Of a stretch of 64,000 bases of DNA, positions 1-11,806 are shown piece by piece. Within the stretch, counting starts at the first letter, position 1. Each line of letters opens with the position of its first letter. The notes under the pieces were generated by a model, which did not search any database, was not told the origin of the DNA, and saw only the letters and a program-made list of their open reading frames with translations. The stretch is taken from assembly GCA_006176705.1 (NCBI GenBank), contig QRFJ01000367.1, positions 869,437 through 933,436 on the forward strand, written 5' to 3'. This stretch comes from Cocos nucifera. Taxonomy: Eukaryota; Streptophyta; Magnoliopsida; Arecales; Arecaceae. The position numbers were made by a program, and so were the translations under genes.

Positions 1-126
1 AGGAATCCAATTGAAGGAGAAGTCCGGAAGGAGTTCGGCCGAAGGAGAAGTCCGGAAGGAGTTCGGCTCCTGAAGGAATCCGACTGAAGGAAAAATCTGA
101 AAGGAGTTCGGCTCCTGGATTTTTGT
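1..126 (-). repeat. LTR remnant of a Tat-like element, left copy
   Basis: The stretch is made of short imperfect repeats of GGAGTTCGGC-type words. The same words, on the other strand, build the long LTRs at 27.5-30.2 kb and 34.3-35.4 kb. It ends abruptly in non-element DNA at about 126, and the same junction recurs at about 1,927. It is therefore an LTR fragment cut at the window edge, with one extra 28-bp unit compared with the right copy. Confidence 0.7.
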
Positions 127-330
127 CAAGACAAATGGTTGTGTACGCTATTGAGAGAGGCATATTATGAGTTTGTTAAAAATCCTTTCACAAGCTTTTC
201 ATTTTGAACATATTTGGTGAGTTATCTATTGAGGCATATGCTTGTTATTTTACCCTTTAAGGATAGGCAACAAAATTATAGCATCTCAATCTTTAACTTT
301 CTTAAAACACCATCTATAGGGAACTAAACA
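127..330. repeat. Left copy of a duplicated flank
   Basis: This unique-looking sequence recurs at 1,928-2,133 with a constant offset of 1,803 and very few mismatches. Similarity stops at 330/2,133. I see no coding content. Confidence 0.85.
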
Positions 331-366
331 ATGCGTTTAAAATAGTTAAGACTAAACAATCTGATT

Positions 367-1051
367 TAAGTGCCGAGTATCAGTTTCTGGCGGCTCCCTT
401 GAGGGTGGATGGGAAAGTCCGGCACAAAATAGCGTCTGGTGCGCCGTGGAGCAACATCATTATCCGGAAGGCCTTTAGGTAGTCTATCGGATCGGTGGTC
501 CCATCGTAACTCTCAAACTATAGGAGCTTGAAGTTCGGCGGGATTGGTTCCTGCATAATCTTCTAAGAAAAAGGAGGATCAGTGCAAATATCATTACCGT
601 GTGAGGAGGGAGTATGACGGAGCTCTTTGATTTGTTGGCTCATTTCTAGGAGCCTTTGATCCAGCAGATCTTCACGATCGTTGATCTCCAGGATTTTCTG
701 GTGGAACGGGAGTGAAGCTTCCCCATGGATTGAGTCGTGGTCCGAGCAAGGGCCTTCCATCCTTTGCTTTCCCTTTCTGGAGATCAGAGGTCGGGTAGCC
801 CAAATCGGCCGTTCCCAGACCGGACCACGGGACTCCGGAGAAGCCTGCACCGGTCGAACCGGTGCTGGGGTCTATCGATGTATGGCCTGCATTGCCTCCG
901 TGAGATCGCGAACCTGGTTGAACTGCTCCGCATCTACCATGGCTATAGGTGAAGCTTGAGTTGCCGGGGCTGAAGCGGGAGAGGATAGATCTGGACGGGA
1001 TCTGGCGGTAGAGGCCGTTGATCGTCGGGTCGAAGCTTTCCTGTGAGGCAT
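367..1051 (-). pseudogene. Tat-like gag fragment, 5' half
   Basis: Read on the minus strand, the ATG at 1,051 opens a gag-like protein beginning MPHRKAST. Its basic, Ser/Pro-rich start matches the gag at 30,381 (MPPRRASI). It continues, with a stop near 878, to the start of the retrotransposon gag domain, where AFRIMMLLHG and FPSTLKGAARN-like words are visible. An in-frame stop replaces the expected Trp after GAARN. The frame ends in the middle of the domain at about 367, where similarity to the other copies stops. Capsid protein is the family role. This copy is broken and cannot make it. Confidence 0.75.
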
Positions 1052-1135
1052 TTTTTTCGGAGAACTCTAGAGAGGAAGAAGAGAGATCGCTGCTTAGCAC
1101 TCCTTTAAGAACAAGGGAACCTTAGAAACAGAGGT

Positions 1136-1151
1136 CCTTCCTCTAGCGCCA
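1136..1151 (-). other. Primer binding site of the minus-strand LTR fragment
   Basis: On the minus strand the LTR ends in ...CACCAACA and is followed, after GAAT, by TGGCGCTAGAGGAAGG. A tRNA-complementary word starting TGG a few bases after an LTR end is the usual plant Ty3/Gypsy primer site. Related words follow the LTRs at 30,250 (TGGTGTTGGAG) and 43,606 (TGGTGCTAGAAGGAG). I did not assign the tRNA. Confidence 0.65.
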
Positions 1152-1155
1152 ATTC

Positions 1156-1927
1156 TGTTGGTGCAGAATCTGATTGACGCCGGATCGAGCTGGAGTCGAG
1201 GAAGATGAGATCGCCGTCGGTGACCTGCAAAACAAAGTCCTATCCGAAATCGGTGGTGGTGGCTCCGGCAGGACTCTCTGACGATCAAGTCAGCTCTTCT
1301 GGCTAACAGAAATGGAGTACTCAAGAAAGAGTTCCGCACAGCTTTGGGAAGGAGAAGAGAGCTTAGAGGAAACGTATCTAGAGGATCTCTTTTTATAGAC
1401 GGAGCTTGGTTGATAGGGACGGCCATACCATCCGGTAGTGGGCCGCTAGGGGCCGTGTGGGGTTCGGTATGGAGAGGAAGGTGTCGTCAGACTGATAGTG
1501 ACAGTCATAACTGTCCGGTAGTGGGCCGCTTGGGGCCGCATAGGGTTTGCTACGGAGAGAGGGGCGTTGTCAGACTGATAGTGATAGCCATAACCGTCCG
1601 GTAGTGGGCCGCTCGGGGCCGCATAGGATTTGCTACGAAGAGAGGGATGTCGTCAGACTGATAGCGATCGTTCATCGAGATTTAATAACCGTAGTTCGGA
1701 GGAAGCAGACGTTGGTTGGTGAAGAACTTCGACATATATCAATTTCAGAGGAGTTCGGACTCCTGAAGGGAATACGTCTGGAGGGATCATTCGGGAGGAA
1801 TGCTAGTTGAAATCTGAAAGCAATCCGCTGGAGGAATCCGACTGAAGGAGAAGTCCGGAAGGAGTTCGGTTTCTGAAGGAATCTGACTGAAGGAAAAATC
1901 CGAAAGGAGTTCGGCTCCTGGATTTTT
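1156..1927 (-). repeat. Truncated LTR, right copy
   Basis: This is the 3' part of an LTR lying on the minus strand. It ends (minus strand) in ...CCAACA at 1,156 and matches the LTRs at 27.5 and 34.3 kb. The first part of the LTR, which begins TGTTGGGGATAAA in other copies, is missing because the sequence breaks into unrelated DNA at about 1,927. It contains a TATA-like box (TATAAAAA) at 1,397-1,390, in the same place as in the other copies, and an 83-bp triplication. Confidence 0.8.
1431..1679 (-). repeat. Three 83-bp tandem units inside the LTR
   Basis: Units begin with TCCGGTAGTGGGCCGC at 1,431, 1,514 and 1,597. The spacing is exactly 83 bp both times, with a few differences between units. 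The matching part of the LTRs at 29.9 and 35.0 kb has no such triplication, so the expansion happened in this copy or its lineage. Confidence 0.85.
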
Positions 1928-2133
1928 GTCAAGACAAATGGTTGTGTACGCTGTTGAGAGAGGCATATTATGAGTTTGTTAAGAGTCCTTTCACAAGCTT
2001 TTCATTTTGAACATATTTGGTGAGTTATCTATAGAGGCATATGCTTGTTATTTTACCCTTTAAGGATAGGCAACAAAATTATAGCATCTCAATCTTTAAC
2101 TTCCTTAACACACCATCTATAGGGAACTAAACA
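1928..2133. repeat. Right copy of the duplicated flank
   Basis: Second copy of the sequence at 127-330. It ends at 2,133, next to an 18-base G run (2,137-2,154). Confidence 0.85.
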
Positions 2134-3989
2134 CGTGGGGGGGGGGGGGGGGGGTAAAGGAATAGAAAGGGCATCCAAGGGCTTTGTTGTGATCTTGAAG
2201 ATATTTACTTCTATGTCAAACTATGGGATGAGGAGATTGTAAAAAGTCTAGATTACTAAGTTATGTAAATGAGAGGATAAGATGGGCATAAAACATGATT
2301 TTGTATGAATAAAGATTAAGATGATGGGTGGACAAATTGAAAGAGGAGGAACTGAGGGTTAAGAGAAAAAGGTAGACATGAGGGAAAAGGAAGGGGGGTG
2401 GGGGGCAGAGAGAGAGAGAGAGAGAGAGCACCATACAGGCTATCACTTATCAATTTGTTTACAAATTACATTAGTTACTGTAACAGAGATTTGGACCTTT
2501 TTTTATAAAAAGGAAATTCTGGCTTTTATCCTATTTTATGTGTATGTATACATGCGCATTCATGGACATGTTCACATATACATACTTGCATTTGTATGGT
2601 TGGACTAACATCTCTTAAGAAGAGAAGGAATCTTCCCTAAATTTTCCCTTTTGGTTAAAGAGAAAGGTTTCAGGATCTGTTAGATCTCTGGTACTTAAAT
2701 GATGCACCTTCTTCTCTTTCTCTTTCTGCTTTCGTGACCAAAATACCTCAATCACTCTTCCTCTCATCACTTCCTCTTCTTTTTCATGCTTGAGGTTAGA
2801 TGAGGAGAGGTGTGGGTGCATGCGATGGGGAAGGGAAACAAGATAGGGAGGAGACAATAGGAGAGGGAACCATGGATGGGAGGGAGATGAGAGGAATTGA
2901 GGAGATGGATGGTGTGAGAGGAGATGGGAATGGTGGCAACGTGGGGGTGCACCTCGGGGTGTAGAGAAAGAGAGAGAGAGGAGAATGAAAGAATAGGCAA
3001 TGCTAGGATCGAAGGGTACTAACTATTACTCCCTGCATATAAAAGTATAATAGGGGATTCTCCCATTTCCAAGGAGCTTGTCCAACTCTCTCTCTCTCTA
3101 TATCTATCTATCTATCTATCTATCTATCTGTGTCTTTCTATCTATCCATCCACATACACATGTACATGTACCTATTGTGAACATCTACATGCACATATAC
3201 ATGTAATTTCTTTTGTAATTTTCAATATTTTGGCTTTTATACAATGTTTGTTCTGATGTCTTTCTGAGTTGGAGGTCTTAGTTTTTATTCCAATCTTTTA
3301 AGAAATTCTAATTTTTTGTCTGATCTCTGAATAACTTACTCTCATAGAGATTCAAAATGTTAACTTTTGGATTACTCCTAGAATTGATGATTTGTCTTAG
3401 AGGGGTGAAGTCTGGTAATAATTTGGGTTGTGTGTTTGATTCATCGCAGGTTAAAATACTCTAAGAAAGTCATATTAGAGACTGTAGGTGGGACACATAT
3501 TAGCAACATTATAGCATACTCCATGCCTCCTGTGCATGCATGAGATGATGAGTTGACTTACTTTAGAAGAGATTGGTACAGCAGCAGCAGCAGCAGCAGC
3601 AACAGTGATAAGAGGCCTTGAGTATGGTGAGAGTTGTTTAAGGATATTTCTTTTAGGATACACCAAGAGGATGGTTGAGAAGACAGGACTGTTAGAACAT
3701 TTGGTAGGAGTCCAGGTTAGAAAATCTAAATAAACTTTGGTGTATTTAACAATCATAATTGTATTTTTAAGTAATTGGTTGGAATTGGTTCTAGGGAATC
3801 AAATTTAATATTGTTCTGCTCAATATTCACTTGTAGGTCAAATAATTCCTATATTCTGTTGGAAGAAAATTTAGTTGTTTGAGTGAGATGGAGTTCCTGA
3901 AGATAAGACAAGTTTAGTAGGTTAGCCTGATTTAGAAGGGCGCACCATGTTTTGCTGGTTCAAGACAAATAGAAGATCAAAGCATAATA
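2134..3989. other. Spacer with simple repeats
   Basis: No gene seen. It contains a G run at 2,137-2,154, GA repeats near 2,409-2,428, a CT/CTAT tract near 3,090-3,130 and a short CAG run near 3,582-3,601. The open frames here are short and of low complexity. Confidence 0.6.
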
Positions 3990-4620
3990 ATATCAATTGT
4001 TGTTAACACAAATAACTATGCATAATGAAGAGTTGATGATGACTTGTCAATGCAGCCCATTTGCATTTCCAAATAGCACATATTGTCACTTGCTTTCAAT
4101 AATTATTGTTGCTAAATATACTTAGAAAAGTGAGGTGATTATCTACGAAGTCTTGCAAAAGCTTCACCATATGCAATAAAGAGCTAACTTGCACAACTGA
4201 AAAAGAAAAAAGAAATGGTTTCTGTTGTTGTTAACACAAAATATTATGCATGATGGAGAGTTGGCTATGTTCTACCATGTGGCTTATTTGCATTTCCAAT
4301 GGTAGAATTTGTTGTTCTGTCAACAATTATTGTTTCTAAATATGCTTGCCATGGTGATTCTGTAATAGAAAAGTTAGGTGAATATCTATTAGGTCTTTTG
4401 CAATAACTTCATTATGTGCAAGAAATAGCTGTTGCATAAATTAAAAAGAAAAAATAAATGTTTTCAATTGTTGTTAGCACAAAATATGGTGCATGGTGAG
4501 GAGTTGACTATGGCCTGCCATGTGGCCCATTTGCATTTCCCAATAGTACAAATTGTTGCTCTGTCAATAATTATTGTTTCCAAGTATGTTTTCCATGGTG
4601 ATTACATGCAGAAAAGTTAG
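3990..4620. repeat. Three diverged tandem units of about 228-243 bp
   Basis: The word GTTGTTAAC (or GTTGTTAGC) followed by ACAAA starts units at about 3,999, 4,227 and 4,470. Each unit then has, in the same order, an AGAGTTG-like word, CATTTGCATTTCC, ATTATTGTT, an AAGTNAGG word and an A-rich run. The open frame at 4,432-4,620 lies within the third unit and is probably not a gene. Confidence 0.8.
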
Positions 4621-6772
4621 GCAAACAATGAATATGGGCATATTTAGATTCTATCCTTAGAGTTTGTCACATAGGACTGAATTAAGAGCTAGTAAAATAT
4701 AAAGTTTTTATATGCAGGAACTCCGAAATCCAAGTAGTGTGTGGATGGCAGCGATGGAATTTTCAGATCATGTCAAAATACTTTTATAGTCTATAATTAG
4801 GAAGAAGTAATTATTAATGCCTAAAGAAATGGAGATGATATACTGTGAGATATATCTTCTTTGGCATTGACTTTCAGGTTTCATATGGATTTGCTTGTCT
4901 TTGCCTCTATGGTTTGTCAAATGCATTTAGGTACGCTTATGCTCATGTTGAAGAAAGTTATGCTATGGTTGATAATATCCTGATCTGCAGTAGATCATGA
5001 AACTCTGCAAATCCAAAAGAAGAAACTGTATTTATACCGTTTGGAAAAATCACCTTCCTGCTGTTCTTGGGTTGCATTTTTTTTTGATAAGGGCTTGGAG
5101 ACTGACTTGGAGGTTTGACTGTTGGGCCCATCCAGCATTGGCAGCATGTAAGATGAAGATGATTATTGAGGTCTGTACTTTTAACGGTAAGCTTCATTTT
5201 ATTGACTTTATATCAGAGTTTTTGATGTTGTCATTGTTCCAATAACTTAATGTCATATTTTCAGGTGGGTCTCAAAAGCTCTAAAGAGCTTAGTCTATGA
5301 TAAATATATTCCTGAATGCTAAAAAGCTCATTGAGTTTAAATGTGATGCCTCTGTATGAAAAGTACATATCTAATATTAAAATCTGTGAGATGATTTGTT
5401 AATGAAAAGTTAAAATCGTGCAATATCCCATTATTTAACCTGTATGTTGAGTTTTGTACAATCAATCATGCATATCATATGTTGGACATTTTTTCCAACT
5501 TGTCATCATATCTTGAGAAGATATGAAAGGGACGTTTGGTTGCTTCAATTGAATTGCATGTAATTCAATTAATTGGAGTGTTGTTTGGTTGTATGCAATT
5601 GAAAACTGCAAATACAATTACAACTATTTTGTTGTTTGATGTGAAAAGAGATATAATTACCCTTTAGTTGAGCTAGTAAAGTTCTCTCATTGAAAAACAA
5701 TGAACCATTCACATTTTTTATTATAGTATTTATATCATATCATTTTTATAACTATTATGGAAAAATAATATTACCCTTAAATTATCATGGATTAGTGTAA
5801 CCATAATTACTAATTATATCAGTATAAAATAAGTAGATATTTTATTATAACCTAATATTTACGACATGCATTATAATAACTAATAATTATTATATATTAT
5901 TTGATATATAATTATCATTATGTTCTGGTCTTTTTCTAATATTAGAAGGGGTGAGGAGGCTTGTCAAAAGGGCTTTCTGAATTGAAGGGAATCTTGTAAT
6001 TGGAGCTTCGACCAATTTTGGCTGCAGTTCCAGTTGTTAGTTTTGAGCCTTTTCTTTTTGTAGTTGAACCGTAGCCTTCAATTGCAATCGCAGCCATCCA
6101 AACACTGTTTTGGGTGCCTGCAGTTCAATTGTAGTCAACTTCAACAGCAGCTTACGAATTACAGGTTTTTTAAAAAAAAGCCTCAAAGTTTAATCTTGTT
6201 ATCATGAACGTGAATGTCCTTGTGAGCTTGTTTGCATGCCCAGCCAATTTATTAGTGCGGTATCTCCTATATGCATGGGAAGATATGGAGACCAAAGCAA
6301 GTCAAATTTCAAGTGATTGGTTTTATTTTTTATTGTTTATTTATTTATTTATGTATTTTGGGTTGGTTGGGGGGGGGGGAGTGGGGGGGGGGTGGGGTGT
6401 GTGCAGATTCAAGAATAACAAAAGCTTGAAGTACCTGAGATAACCTTTTTGTATAGAACTCGGTAACATAAAGGAGATGGGACTGTTGGAGCAATGGCTT
6501 ATGTTGTTTCCATCATCCCTTTCTTTGCTCAGAACCTCCCACTTTTATGGATGATATCACATAGATAGCTGATCGATCTTTAAGATTGAAGAGCCATTGT
6601 TTTGGATTAAAAGGTGTCACCATCCGTGCAACACACCCAACCATGGATGGTGTCCATATTGTATTAGGACTGTAACACTGCTGGTGCATTCTTAAATATT
6701 CTTTTTTCACTTTTACAGCAATCATAACAGGGAAACTAGGAATATTTTCACTAGCATGCGTATAGAGAGAAT
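4621..6772. other. AT-rich spacer
   Basis: No supported gene. A weak exon-like stretch lies at about 4,878-4,930: an acceptor CAG, an open frame and AG|GTACGC. A possible small DNA transposon lies at about 5,528-6,113. G runs occur near 6,368-6,391. Confidence 0.5.
5528..6113. mobile_element. Possible small non-autonomous DNA transposon
   Basis: The left edge reads CGTTTGGTTGCTTCAATTG. The right edge reads, in reverse complement, GTGTTTGGATGGCTGCGATT. The two therefore resemble imperfect terminal inverted repeats around an AT-rich, non-coding core. I could not find a convincing target duplication, so the edges and class are guesses. Confidence 0.35.
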
Positions 6773-7077
6773 TGTAAAATGGTAAATGGAGAAGCTTATT
6801 CATGCATTATTTACAAATATATATAATATGCCAAGATCCACTAAAATCGCATGATTGTGGGAAACAAATAAAGAAAAGATACAATCCCATGATTGTGGAA
6901 AATAAATAAAGAAGAAATTAAAATGATACAAAATAAAGGAAATTGATATACTTTCCAAATATGCAAAATGAAAGAATTGTCATGCTTTCCAAATATGCAA
7001 AATGGAGGAATTGTTGCTTTCCAAATATCCAATGGAGGAATTGTCATGCTTTCCAAGTATCATAGTATATTCCAACA
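6773..7077 (-). repeat. Copia 3' LTR
   Basis: On the minus strand it begins TGTTGGAATATAC and ends TTTACA. It is AT-rich with repeated TGGAAAGCATGACAATTCC-type words. It aligns over its whole length with 11,486-11,785. Confidence 0.95.
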
Positions 7078-7087
7078 CTCCCCTTCA
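7078..7087 (-). other. Copia polypurine tract
   Basis: On the minus strand GAAGGGGAGT lies directly before the 3' LTR. This is the usual place and composition of the plus-strand primer in LTR elements. Confidence 0.75.
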
Positions 7088-7099
7088 AGTTGGAGTATA

Positions 7100-10000
7100 T
7101 ATGTTATATGCATTAAGCTTGTTATATATGTAACTGATTCGAGGACCTCTAAGAGATTTAATGAATATATCTTTTAGTTAGTCATTTGAGTTAACAAAAC
7201 TAGTAGCAATGCTTTTTGAAAGAATCTTTTCTTAAATAAAGTGACAGTCGATTTCTCTGAAAAACTAGATTGGAGGTAATGTGCATGGATGCTTGATTAT
7301 CATATATCAGCTGCATCTATTTGACTTTATCAAACTTTAATTCCTAGAGTAGTTGCTTCAGCCATATGAGTTCACATGTGGCCAATGCCATAGCTCGATA
7401 TTCTGCTTCTGTACTTGATCTGGCCACAATATCTTGTTTCTTACTTTTTCAGGATGCTAGATTGCCTTTAATAAAAACACAGTATCTTGACGTTGACCGC
7501 CTATCAAGGGGAGACCCTGCCCAATCTACATCTGTATAACCATTCACCCCTATATGCCCTTTGTTTTCATATAAGAGTCCTTAGCCTGGTGCTCCTTTAA
7601 TATATCTGAGAATGCGAATCATGGCATCCTAGTGATTGCTACATGGAGCTTGTAGGAACTGATTAACAACGCTTACAGCAAAATAGATATTTGGTTGAGT
7701 GATGGTGAGATAATTCAATTTCTCAGCAAGCCTTCGATACTGTCCAGGTTTTGATAGTGGCTCCCCTTGTCCAGGTAGAAGTTTAACATTTGGATCCATG
7801 AGTTTATCAACAGGTCGGCAATATATCATTGCAGTTTCTTCCAGTATGTCTAGTGCATACTTCCTCTGGGAGATTGCAACACCACTAGTAGACTAAGCCA
7901 TCTCAATATCCAGAAGTATTTCAGACGATCCAAATTCTTGGTGTGAAAACAAAGGGGAGTTGCTTTAGTTGATAGGTTTTAGCCTGATCACTGTCTGTGA
8001 TAACTATATCATCTATATAGGCAACCAAGTATATGCAGTGACCCTATGAGGAATAGCGATAAAAAATAGAATGATTCGCCTCACTGCGAACCATACCAAA
8101 CTGTTGAATGACTGTGCTAAACCTTCCAAACTAAGCTCGTGGAGACCATTTTAAGCCACAAAGAGAACGACGAAGGCGACAAACCAAGCCAGACTTTCCT
8201 TGAGCAACAAAGCTAGGCAGTTGCTCCATATACACCTCTTCGACAAGCTCTCCATGGAGAAAAGCATTTTTAATATCTAGTTGAAAAAGGAGCTTATGTC
8301 TCATGGTAGCCATGGAGAGAAGAAGATGAACGGAGGCAATCTTGGTCACTGGTGAGAAAGTGTCATCGTAATCCAAGCCAAATATCTGGATATAACCTTT
8401 GGCAATCAGTCGTGCTTAAGTTGATCAATCTTTCTGTCAGGACCAACCTTCATGGTGTAAATCCAACGACAACCAACAATGGATTTACTAGATGATAAGG
8501 GGACTAGCTCCCAAGTGCCACTAGAATGCAAAGCTGTCATTTCATCAACCATTGCCTGTTGCCACCCTAGATGAGCTAGTGCCTCACTGGAAGTTTTAGG
8601 GATAGAAATAGAAGACAAAAAGGATACAAAGGCATAACAGGATAAAGACAGACATGATAACTCAAAAGGCCATAAATAAGATGAGGGTTACGATCGCAAT
8701 GAATACCTTTTCGAATTGCAATTGGACTATATATTGAAAGTAGGTCTGTGGTAGACACCAGCATTGGAGCAGAAGGTGAGTTAGTAGGAGCATCAATTGG
8801 GCCTGTAGGAGGGTCAGAATATGGACGACGATGATAAACTTGAAGTGGGCGGGCCGGAGTGTCCTCGAAAGGGCTAATGTAGGGAATAGGAAGAACATGA
8901 AATATGATAGGATGCTCAAAAGGAGAAGATGCAAAAAAGGACGTGTTCTCAGGAAAAGTGACATCTATAAAGGTGATGTAATGAATTGTGTCCGAAGAGG
9001 AGAGTAACATCGGTATCCTTTATGAAGACGAGATTACACACTTGAGAGACTTAGCAAAAAGTTTATCCTATTCAGGGGTTAGATTATGAATAAAATAAGT
9101 ACAGCCAACCACACGAAGGGGAAGAGGATAAAGAGAATGAGTAGGAAACATAATGGAATGTAGAATCTGATTCTATAAAACCCATGAAGGCATTCGTTAA
9201 TCAAGTAACAGGCAGTGAGCACAGCCTGCCCCCAGAAATGGAGGGGAATATTATTATATAAGAGTAATGTGTGGGCAGTCTCAATGAGATCATGGTTTTT
9301 ATACTCAGTAACTATATTTTTCTAAGTATGAGTACATGAAGATTCATGAAGGATATCCTATGAAGGTATGAAACTATTGAAAGGGATAGAAAAATATTCT
9401 TGTGCATTATCGCTACGTAAAGTATGAATTAAAATACCAAATTGAGTACGAACTTCAGCACAAAAAAATTTAAATATTAAAAATAATTCAGAATGATTTT
9501 TCATTAAAAATAATCAAGTGCAATGAGAGTAATTATCAATAAATGTCACAAAATATTGAAAACCCAGAGTAGAACTGACAAGACTAGGACCCCATGTGTA
9601 AGTGTGAACAAGATTAAATGGGAACGCAGCCCGATTATTGATACGTTTTGGAAATGAAGCACGTACTTATTTTTCAAGCTGATATGACTTACATTCTAGT
9701 GATGATAAAGAGGAGAGATGGAGAAACTCACATTCTAGTGATGATTAAGAGGAGAGATGGAGAACTATCTTCTGAAACTTCGAAAGACTAGGATGCCCCA
9801 AACAACTATGGATAATAGGCGGTGGTGCATTAGAAGCGCGGACTACTAGTGATGTAGGTAATGTAAGGTGGTAAAGCTCCTGTGTCTCGCATCCAGCGTT
9901 AATCGTCTGTCCTGTACCTTGGTCTTGCACAAGAATGGAGTTATTATTGAATGTGACTGAACAATTAAGGAAATGTGTTAATTTGTTGACAGATATAATA

Positions 10001-10400
10001 AGATTAGAAGGACACTCTGAGATAAAGTACAGAATCCAAAGATAAAGAGAGAAGAGGTCTAGCCTGACTAACACCCTTAGCTAAGGTTTTAGAGCCATTG
10101 GCCAAGATAACCAGATAAAGAGAAGAACTAGTAATATTGGAGAAAAGATATTTATTACCAGAAATATGATCAGAGGCACCATAATCGAAAATCCATGGTT
10201 TAAGTGAAGAGAAATAAGTAAGACAAATAACTGAATTACTAGTGTGAGCAGCAAAGGCAACAATAGGCTGCTTAATGGCCTGATACTGAAGATACACATC
10301 ATACTCAGTAGTTGGAATAGAAATGGTTTGAGGTGGTGTCCTCTGAAAGTGATTCATGGGGGTAGAATCGGCCTGGACAACATTCGTCACAGTACCAGGT
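7100..10400 (-). pseudogene. Copia pol remnant: protease, integrase, RT, RNase H
   Basis: Read on the minus strand. The protease motif WIFDYGASDH is at about 10,195-10,166; its Tyr replaces the Ser of the family's DSGA active site. A pre-integrase word HSCLGHPSLSKF follows near 9,810-9,775. Integrase core words FIDNYSH (about 9,550) and LRSDNAQEY (about 9,415) follow. Reverse transcriptase runs from about 8,618 to 7,600, with DDTFSPVTK, QLDIKNAFLHG, LCGLKWSPRA and YIDDIVI (8,019-7,999). RNase H-like sequence continues to about 7,100. Several stops and frame changes separate these blocks. The family role is processing, cDNA synthesis and integration. This copy cannot encode a complete polyprotein. 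Confidence 0.9.
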
Positions 10401-11212
10401 GGTTGGGCATTCAGCTTAAAACATCGATCTTGAGTATGGCCAATCTTATGATAATAAGTGCACTGTGGTCACTGACGGTTACCTTTGTGGCCATTGCTTC
10501 CACTATGACTATTTCGATTGGAAGATTGTGAGATAAGAATAGAAGAGCCTGTGGGAGAAGCACCAGAGTCAGGAATAGATGGAGAGGAAATGTGCAGCAG
10601 ACGTGCAAAGATATCTTCCATAGAGGGTACTGTGGGGCTAGCCAGAATTTGATCACGGACAAAGACAAGATTGGGAGGTAGCCCAATCAAGGTGAGAAGC
10701 ATAAAGAGCTTATCACATTGTTACTCCTGTGCTTCAGTATCAACAGTGATAGACAATAGTTCAGCAAGCTCCTCCTTTACAGTTTGAATCTAGCCTATAT
10801 AGGTAGGCATATCCTGGTCAAGTTTCTGAAGATGTAACATGTCAAAAATAACAGTATAAAAGCATTGAATATTATTAGTATATAAGGCTTTAGCCTATTT
10901 CCACAGATCATAGAAAGTTTGATAAGGGTGGAATATAGGAAAATGTTTGCGGTCAATAGTGGACCACAAGAGACTACACAGTTGAGCATCAATCTTTGCC
11001 CAAGTGGGCTGATCAGTAGTAGGAACATCTGCAGCTTTTTTAATTAAGTGATCTTCATATTCTTGATCTTTAAACCATAATTGAACAGCAACATCCCAAG
11101 ACAGATAATTGGGACTAGAGAGTTGTTCTATGGTGACCAAGGGTGAACCAGAAAAAGCAGAAGTGAAAATATCTGGTTTTGTCGAAGAAGACAGGTTCGA
11201 AGATGCCGACAT
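10401..11212 (-). pseudogene. Copia gag remnant with zinc knuckle
   Basis: The ATG at 11,212 (minus) starts MSASSNLSSSTKPD. A UBN2/Copia-type gag follows with LSSPNYLSWDVAVQLWFKDQ and an FHPYQTFYDLWK word. The frame breaks near 10,895, and gag-like sequence continues in another frame. A nucleocapsid knuckle at 10,462-10,421 reads C-x2-Y-x4-H-x4-C, where the second Cys of the usual CCHC is Tyr. Gag packages the element RNA. Both the frame breaks and the knuckle change indicate loss of function. Confidence 0.85.
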
Positions 11213-11469
11213 ATTGACTTGGATTGAAGGAAAATTTGCGAATACCTCAAAGAACAGCAGTAGCAACAAAAAAAAAAGGGCTTCAAATCAAAGAGAGACA
11301 TGTAAAAGAATTGAAAAGTTACTGTTCATGTGGAAATTGAGTCATGAAGGAGGACCCACACATGGAAAAGGACTGGGTAATGCTCAGGAGAGGTTGGGGT
11401 TTTAGTGGAGAGAGACACAGTGGGATAGTACACCACTGGAGAGGCTAGAACGGCTAGAATTTTCTCTCT

Positions 11470-11485
11470 CCTGGCTTTGATATCA
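11470..11485 (-). other. Copia primer binding site
   Basis: Directly after the 5' LTR on the minus strand is TGATATCAAAGCCAGG. It differs by a few transitions from TGGTATCAGAGC, the initiator-methionine tRNA site used by most plant Copia elements. Confidence 0.85.
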
Positions 11486-11785
11486 TGTAAAATGGTAAAT
11501 AAAGAAGCTTATTCATCTATTGCATCGTTTACAAATATATATAATGCACTAAGATCCATCAAAATCTTATGATTATAGGAAACAAATAAAGAAAAGATAC
11601 AATTCCATGATTGTGGGAAACAAACAAAGAAAAAATTCAAATGATATAAAATTAAGGAAATTGATATTCTTTCTTATGGAGGAATTGTCGTGCTTTCAAA
11701 ATATCCAAAATGGAGGAATTATCATGCTTTCCAAATATCGAATGGAGGAATTGTCATGCTTTCCAAATATCACAATATTCCAATA
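11486..11785 (-). repeat. Copia 5' LTR
   Basis: Partner of 6,773-7,077. On the minus strand it begins TATTGGAATATTG, with the expected TG changed to TA, and ends TTTACA. Confidence 0.95.
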
Positions 11786-11806
11786 AGAATCATGGTTCTC
11801 AGCATC

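Larger units (their letters stand above)
6773..11785 (-). mobile_element. Complete, decayed Ty1/Copia LTR retrotransposon
   Basis: Two LTRs of about 305 bp (6,773-7,077) and 300 bp (11,486-11,785) in the same orientation bound 4.4 kb of internal sequence. The 5 bp before the element (6,768-6,772) and after it (11,786-11,790) are both AGAAT, a perfect target duplication. The internal order on the minus strand is primer site, gag, zinc knuckle, protease, integrase, reverse transcriptase, RNase H, polypurine tract. Integrase before reverse transcriptase defines Copia. Many stops and frameshifts show it is no longer autonomous. Confidence 0.95.

Noticed and set aside
7078..7177. Open frames crossing the Copia 3' LTR
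   Set aside because: They follow the AT-rich LTR repeats and the RNase H relic on the opposite strand.
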